From Eleginops maclovinus (lineage: Eukaryota > Chordata > Actinopteri > Perciformes > Eleginopidae), in contig NC_086368.1 in NCBI RefSeq assembly GCF_036324505.1, positions 20,748,878 through 20,812,877 on the forward strand: 64,000 bases of DNA, in the 5' to 3' direction. A model generated the notes under the pieces. It did no database searches. It saw only the letters and a program-made list of their open reading frames with translations, and was not told where the DNA came from. Shown piece after piece: positions 57,187 through 64,000 of this stretch; the first letter of the stretch is position 1, and every line of letters begins with the position of its first letter. The position numbers and the translations under genes were made by a program.

Positions 57187-60100
57187 GTGAGCACCGTGCA
57201 CGGTTTGGTTAAAGTTTGTAGCTGTGCACATGAAAGGTTTTACTTTAAAAAAAGCCGCTGTAGTTTTGAATGATTCACATAAAAACTTCAATTTTTTTCC
57301 CCACGCATTTAGCCTCGTGAATTAAATGATTGATTTTGCATTGCAATCCTATGTTCTTTAAAATAGGCCTATACGATACAACAAGCCATACACAGAATGC
57401 AGTACTAACAAAATATACAAAAAACGTAATTGTATTCTTACAAAGTTTTACTCCAAATGATGGCATCTGTGTATATTGAGTTTCTTTATTTATTTATTTT
57501 CTCTACCTGTATTACCACTAGTCAGAAATGTATGAACCTTAGCCATTGTTCCTACTTTACTCCCAAAGAAAGGACCCACCAAATTTCCGGTTTTAAGTTC
57601 AAATGAGCTGTTTATTAATCAAACAAGTCTTGAAGCACTCCATAGACAAGATGAAAATGCTACACTGTAAAATGTGTTGTCACAATTATTTTATTTAAAT
57701 GTCTACTTCACCAGTTATTCCATACTAATGTATCTAATGTGATTATGAAACACAGGTTAGACATCTCCCTGCCCAAAGTAAAAAGTAACTTAAGTTGTCA
57801 GTCAAATGTTGTGGAGTAAAAGTATGATACATTTTCTCTGGAATCTGGTGGAGTTGAAGTTTAAAAGCAGCATGAAATTGAATAACTTATTCACACCCAA
57901 AACACCTTGCACTACTATGTGTTGATGAAAACATCTGGCCCTTATACAGAAACATAAGAAAACGGTGATGCAAAATCCAAATAGATTATTTCTTTTGCAA
58001 TATGTGAGTGAAATATTATTTAAGCTTGGGTACAACCTCCAGCAAAAACATGTCATTAGTTCCCCTTCACACAGTTGCGCACAGAGGAAAGTGAAACACG
58101 ATTCTGTTTCTGAAACATGAAGCAGCTTGTGAACAGATGTAGCTGTAAGTGAAAGGACAAGCCTCTAATGAATCAAATAATGAGATTAACCTCGGGTGTG
58201 CTGTTACACTTTTTCCTCCCCCTTTTCATACCCCTCAAAACCTGCCGGTCAGAGTGTGTGTGCATCTGTCTTGTAATTAGGGAAGAGACTTGGAAGAGAA
58301 AGTGTGTTTGAGGCTCTGAAAGTGAAAGTGTGTGAGCTAACGTTTCACCTCTTCACCTGATAGTTGACGTGGTTGCTAAGGTGGGACGGCACGAGGGCGT
58401 CTTTCTGCAGAGTCAATAATGGATGAACAAGGTCAATCCCTGGAGTTGAGATGCTCTGGTGTTGCTAGGCAACTCACCTCGCATGAATGAAGTGTACATA
58501 ACATTATCTTTCTGGTTGTTTCAGCATTGAGTTTTTAAATGTTGGTTGCTGATATTCTTCATGAACAGAAGCAATATTTTACCAGTTAACATAAAATATA
58601 TAAAGAACTATTCTTGTTGTGCAGAAACATTCAGATCCTTTTCTTAAGTGGAAGTTAAAGTAGACCCACTGTGATAATAATCCTTCACTGAAAATGTTAC
58701 TCAATCAAACATATGTAGTATTATCAGGTAAATGTGTAATAAGTATAACAATTAAAAGTACCTAATGCAGGTAAATCCTATGTGGGTTGAACTATTTATT
58801 ATTGTATAACTAAATGATTTTTCTTCATGCAATGAATGTTTGAGTAGCATTCAAAAGATGTGTTCGGTTTAAGTAAAGCATACTATTCGCAATTGAAGAG
58901 TATTTCCATTATGTTTTACCCTGAGTTGAATTAGCTAAAATCATCCCTGGATTGTTTAGTTTGTAAAAAAGAAGCCTTTTTGACTCAACCCTAACCCTAA
59001 CCCTAACCCTAACCTTTTTTTGATTTGTCAAACCAACAGTGCAAACCTCAAAATTATAAAAAATAACAAAGAAAGGATTAAGAAAAGCAGCACATACCTC
59101 ACTTCTAAAAAAATTGTAATAATGTAATGTGTAGCATTTTAACAAAATAGTGTCAGATCTACTTGTAGGTAATAGGAACTAAAGCTGTCAGATAAATGTT
59201 GTACAGTAAAGGTGCAACTTGCAAGTAGAAGTATATTGAAAAGAAATTATAAACAAATTTGAATATATGTTCTTAAGTATCGGTAATTCAAAAAGAAAAT
59301 AATTCACAGGTGCACCATTTCACAAGTCTAAAAATTCTGCTTTTAAACTGAATCTCCTCACCCCTTACCTCCCCTCTCTCTAAGGCACGTGCATGGTGAT
59401 TGGCTGCATGATCTACCCTGACGGCTGGGACTCGGACGAGGTGAAGCGCATGTGTGGCCAGCGGACCGACAAATACACTCTAGGCAACTGCACGGTGCGC
59501 TGGGCCTACATCCTGGCCATCATCAGCATCATGGACTCGCTCATCCTCTCCTTCCTGGCCTTCAGCCTGGGCAGCCGGCAGGACAAGCTGCTGCCAGAGG
59601 ACTTCCAGGTGGAGGGGAAAGGTACCAGAGTGAGGGGAGGAAGGAAAAAAGGGTGGGAGAGGAGGACAGGCTGGGTGAGTGTATTAGGGTGGGGAGTAAA
59701 AGAAAAGAGAGGGTTCCAATGGAGAGGACATTATTTAAAAAGGAAAGAAAAAGGTAAAGCACAGACTAAAAGTTCAAACTCTCAACAATTATCGAGTGGA
59801 GTGCCATAAAGTCTTATATAGACATGCATGGCTTGAATGAATTCTACTAATCCTCAGACTCAAGCATGTCAATGTTTTTACTTATTCAGTGAAACACGTC
59901 AACTTGTACTTGATGGATTACCTTCCTCCAGCAACACCTCGAGGTAGACATTTTAGTTTTTTAATTACATTTTCTCAACAACTATTGGAAGGACCACCGT
60001 GAAAGATGGTACATTCATGTTCCCCAGAGGATGACCTGTAAGGTTTAACATCCCCTGTCCTTTCGCCTCGCATCATCATCATGTCTGAGGTAGTTTTGTT

Positions 60101-60324
60101 CCCACTATGACAAGCAGCAAGCCTACTTTTGTTAGGTGCTGTTAATGGCTAATTTAGCAAATGTAACCATACCGTGCTTCTTGTATAGTCGGTGTTTTTG
60201 TTCAATCTAGTATGCCGACAGAAATCTATAGTGTCTGACAGCTGCGTGCGTGCGTCTCCTTTTATGTTTTCTGTGAACTATAGATAACTTAATTTAATTT
60301 CTCTCAACTTCAGATAATGCCTAG
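56784..60324 (+). CDS. lhfpl5: lhfpl5 (TMHS), hair-cell mechanotransduction tetraspan protein
   Basis: Complete 216-residue protein (human LHFPL5 is 219) from exons 56784-57186, 59385-59621 and 60314-60324. Four membrane segments: about residues 22-42, 96-118, 126-148 and 178-200. Family signatures: [70 protein letters not shown] and [17 protein letters not shown]...LDFGSIPS and RQDKLLP point to LHFPL5 rather than LHFPL3 or LHFPL4. In vertebrates it sits at stereocilia tips, binding PCDH15 and TMC1 in the transduction channel complex; human mutations cause DFNB67 deafness. The start ATG sits in gccATGc, 14 nt after a splice acceptor. Fish have lhfpl5a and lhfpl5b; I cannot tell which this is. 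Confidence 0.93.
57765..57870 (+). repeat. teleost dispersed repeat fragment (sense)
   Basis: Reads AAAAAGTAACTTAAGTTGTC, then TGTTGTGGAGTAAAAGTATGA, the opposite orientation of the family at 55475-55735. In the lhfpl5 intron. Confidence 0.5.
58635..58780 (+). repeat. teleost dispersed repeat fragment (sense)
   Basis: Contains CTGAAAATGTTACTCAATCAA, ATTATCAGGTAAATGTG and ATTAAAAGTACCTAATGCAG, matching a later part of the same family. Confidence 0.5.
58987..59014 (+). repeat. interstitial telomeric repeat (CCCTAA)4
   Basis: Four and a half perfect copies of the vertebrate telomere hexamer, C-rich strand on plus, followed by a T run. Located in the lhfpl5 intron between two dispersed-repeat fragments. 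Confidence 0.95.
59150..59290 (+). repeat. teleost dispersed repeat fragment (sense)
   Basis: Contains GGAACTAAAGCTGTCAGATAA, GTTGTACAGTAAAGGTGC and AAGTAGAAGTAT, the same family as at 57765-57870. Confidence 0.5.
59385..59621 (+). CDS. lhfpl5: lhfpl5 coding exon 2 (residues 135-214)
   Basis: Acceptor tctctctaag; reads [20 protein letters not shown], then [20 protein letters not shown] and [15 protein letters not shown]. Rest of TM3, second extracellular loop, TM4 and cytoplasmic tail. Donor AAA G|gtacca. Confidence 0.94.
60314..60324 (+). CDS. lhfpl5: lhfpl5 terminal coding microsegment (last 3 residues)
   Basis: Acceptor ctctcaacttcag, then AT AAT GCC TAG: with the G of exon 2 it gives D-N-A-stop, bringing the protein to the family length. 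Inferred from phase and acceptor quality; a longer readthrough of exon 2 is the alternative. Confidence 0.6.
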
Positions 60325-61180
60325 GCCCCCTGTGGACACCGGAGGGAAGACATGGACGAGACTTTATGAGGAGCGCTACGGAGCCCAGGGATTCAAATGT
60401 ACTGCAGACCTTCAGGACAGTTAATTACCATCTTAAAATAACTCGCCATAAAAAGTTCACCCTGTCCTTGACATCGTGACATCTTATTAACAGACGTTGA
60501 AAACATGTGAGGAGTCACTGTCCACCTCATAACTCCATGTCTTTTTAGCTGATGGCTGTTTTAGACTAATAGAAGGGAAAGTAGGTGATGTAGACTTTGC
60601 TTTGATGACCGGAGCAGCTCCTTTTCACTTGGGAAGGAATAGTCATAAAATGTTAAAACAGATTGTTACAGCATTACAATTAAATGTGTTATTCATTTGA
60701 CATGCAAACTAATAACGGTGGTGTATTTAAAGAACCATTGGGAGGTTTTTTTATGGGCAGTGTATACTCAGAGTGCATGAGGAAATCCAATAGAAAACAC
60801 ACTAATGCTGTTAGTCCTATTTAGAAGAGCTGGGAATGGTGCCCTTCAGCCTCTGGTGGCAGAAATACAGCAACACACCAAAAGTATCCAAAAACAAATC
60901 CCCTGTTCAGGACTATTTCACAGATGTAAAGCAACATACAAAAATCATACTACTTGTATACTGTATCATACTGTTTCTGTATATTAGGCTGGACATCCTA
61001 ATAAAATATGCTCCAAATTGTTCTCTAGATAAACTCGGATCATGGATCTGTTCCTGCCTGACTGTATGGGCCCTGTGGATGTCCTGATGATGCATTCATG
61101 ATGTAATGAATTATGTCCCTGTTCGTTTATGTGTTTCAGAGAACAGGAAAACTGCAGTGGTGAATTATGAGGAAAATAAA
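60325..61180 (+). other. lhfpl5: lhfpl5 3' UTR and polyA signals
   Basis: Non-coding sequence after the stop, with AATAAA at 61000-61005 and again at 61175-61180. The second faces the minus-strand AATAAA of the neighbouring gene at 61207-61202. Confidence 0.55.
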
Positions 61181-61201
61181 ACTAGTTCATTTTGAAAAAT
61201 G

Positions 61202-62483
61202 TTTATTAATATTACCTACAGAAAATGAACAAAACAACCAATGAAGAGCAGAGTCATGGAGAGAAGTAGGAGACGTTGTAGAAAAACAAGCAATCATGGT
61301 TTAAAGAAGCATCAAAGCATTATAACACCGTTAGTTTTACGTACAATCAATGGTTTTCAAATCAAACACGTCCATGTGCGGCTGAAACACTCAGAACGAA
61401 GCTTTAGTTTTCAAACTGGAAATCACCAAAGCATTCCTCGAGACATTTTCAAAAAGTGTAAAAGAAATAGCTCAAACCTTTTATTTCAAGCCTTTAATAT
61501 ACAAAGCAGAGAGGGAAAGACTGAGGGCCGACTCTTTGGTGCACTGCACATTTACTTTGATTTGACTGTAATGTGGGAAACGTTCCAGGAAGCCTTTCAT
61601 AACAGGCTAAATATTGTCGAGGTATAAAAGAGCCTAACGATGTTATCTGTGCATGATGTAGGAAAGGGATCACAATGTTTTCCACACTATTTTATGCAAG
61701 TGTTTTCTTAAGACAACATATGATAATGCTTTAACTAACACTTAAAAAAAATCTGAAATTACACGGTTTGGAATTCCTGAAAAATAGTGTGATTTGTGAC
61801 GAGTATCTTCAGAGCTTGAAATGTAATTATGTAGTCCTGCCTGTGTATAAATGTACAAAAGTTTTATTTTAACATAGCTAACTTAACAGTGCTAAGAACA
61901 TTACTAGTCTCATCTTGGCCATTAGCATTACGCACTTATCAGTTCTGAGCACTCTGCAAACATTTGACAGCCATAGGCAGAAAGCTGGCACAGCTAGCAC
62001 GACAACATGTCCTTAATGATCCTCATCGCTCTCCGTTTGACCAAATGAAACAGTATGTGGTTTTAAGGGATGATTTAGCATCTTCGCCTTCTGCATTTGT
62101 AGACGTGCAACCTCCTCCTAAATGAGCCAGTTTGTTATCTATAACTAAAAAAGAATAGAATATTATGCTGCAGAAAAGAGAGCCGGAGGAAAAAAAGAAC
62201 TGGGCTGATAAGTCCTATACAGCCAGTAAAAAAAAGAGCCATAAATACAGGAACAACACCAGGATCTCACTCTATCTCCAGTGTAATCCAAAAGAGGATA
62301 AAGACTCCGCTCTTTTTGTTGTATGTATGAAACTGTGTGTGGGAGAGGAGGGTGCTGGCACAATGCAGTCACAGGGTCTTTCAGATATGAATGCGTTTGT
62401 TTTACTGTACGGTTTCCACCCCAGGATCCTCAAGACTCATTGATCCTGTCAAAATGTGGCGGGTGGAGGGGTGTGGCGGGCCT
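61202..62483 (-). other. srpk1: srpk1 3' UTR with candidate polyA signals
   Basis: Region downstream of the srpk1 stop. Minus-strand AATAAA motifs occur at 61868-61863, 61485-61480 and 61207-61202; which are used cannot be told. No ORF of note. Confidence 0.5.

Positions 62484-64000
<1,517 letters not shown>

Larger units (their letters stand above)
57187..59384. other. lhfpl5: lhfpl5 intron 1
   Basis: 2.2 kb intron with three dispersed-repeat fragments and an interstitial telomeric repeat; nothing else recognised. Confidence 0.7.

Noticed and set aside
56766..57194. 142-residue antisense ORF over lhfpl5 exon 1
   Set aside because: A mirror of GC-rich lhfpl5 codons; content is low-complexity His/Glu/Gly, with no independent signal.
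59393..59809. ORF running past the lhfpl5 exon 2 donor
   Set aside because: Beyond 59621 the sequence turns into Lys/Arg/Gly-rich intron translation unlike any LHFPL tail; a donor and a phase-matched last exon explain the end better.

Overview
The window looks like nuclear DNA of a teleost fish, probably a spiny-rayed (percomorph) lineage. Evidence: vertebrate split genes with GT-AG introns, very many long (CA)n/(TG)n arrays, tRNA-derived SINE fragments of a type familiar from fish, other recognisable fish interspersed repeats, and a 5'-truncated Rex3/RTE-like retrotransposon ending in (TGGA)n. I see no bacterial, viral or organellar gene. Comparisons with human proteins are from memory, not from a search.

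Three genes are supported. (1) Minus strand, 48484 to 3597: kif21b, a KIF21-type kinesin. I placed 32 coding exons; phases agree at every junction except inside exon 17. Exon 1 encodes only 14 residues and is separated from the rest by a 20.8 kb intron. Exons 2-8 carry the kinesin motor, 9-21 coiled coils and acidic/low-complexity linkers, 22-27 a disordered Ser/Pro-rich linker, 28-32 five of the expected seven WD40 repeats. The C-terminal exons lie beyond base 1. Exon 17 is one base short of its reading frame and contains a stop as given. (2) Plus strand, 56784-60324: lhfpl5 (TMHS), a complete 216-residue four-pass membrane protein of the hair-cell mechanotransduction complex, in three coding exons. 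(3) Minus strand, 63371-62484: the last three exons of an SR-protein kinase, best called srpk1 because LHFPL5 and SRPK1 are also neighbours in human.

Layout: 1-3596 kif21b intron; 3597-27609 the main kif21b exon field; 27610-48443 giant intron 1 with microsatellites, AT-rich conserved-looking stretches and one candidate unidentified two-exon plus-strand gene end (35279-35925); 48444-49712 kif21b exon 1 and promoter region; 49713-56783 intergenic, with the retrotransposon at 52569-53075; 56784-61180 lhfpl5; 61200-63371 srpk1 3' end; 63372-64000 srpk1 intron. kif21b and lhfpl5 are divergent (head to head, 8.3 kb apart); lhfpl5 and srpk1 converge with facing polyA signals. The three genes do not form a pathway: a neuronal kinesin, a hair-cell channel subunit and a splicing kinase.

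The best leads are the exon 17 frameshift, the candidate gene end at 35.3-35.9 kb, a coding 12-bp tandem repeat in the motor domain, and dinucleotide repeats placed directly at several kif21b splice sites. None amounts to a demonstrated new system.
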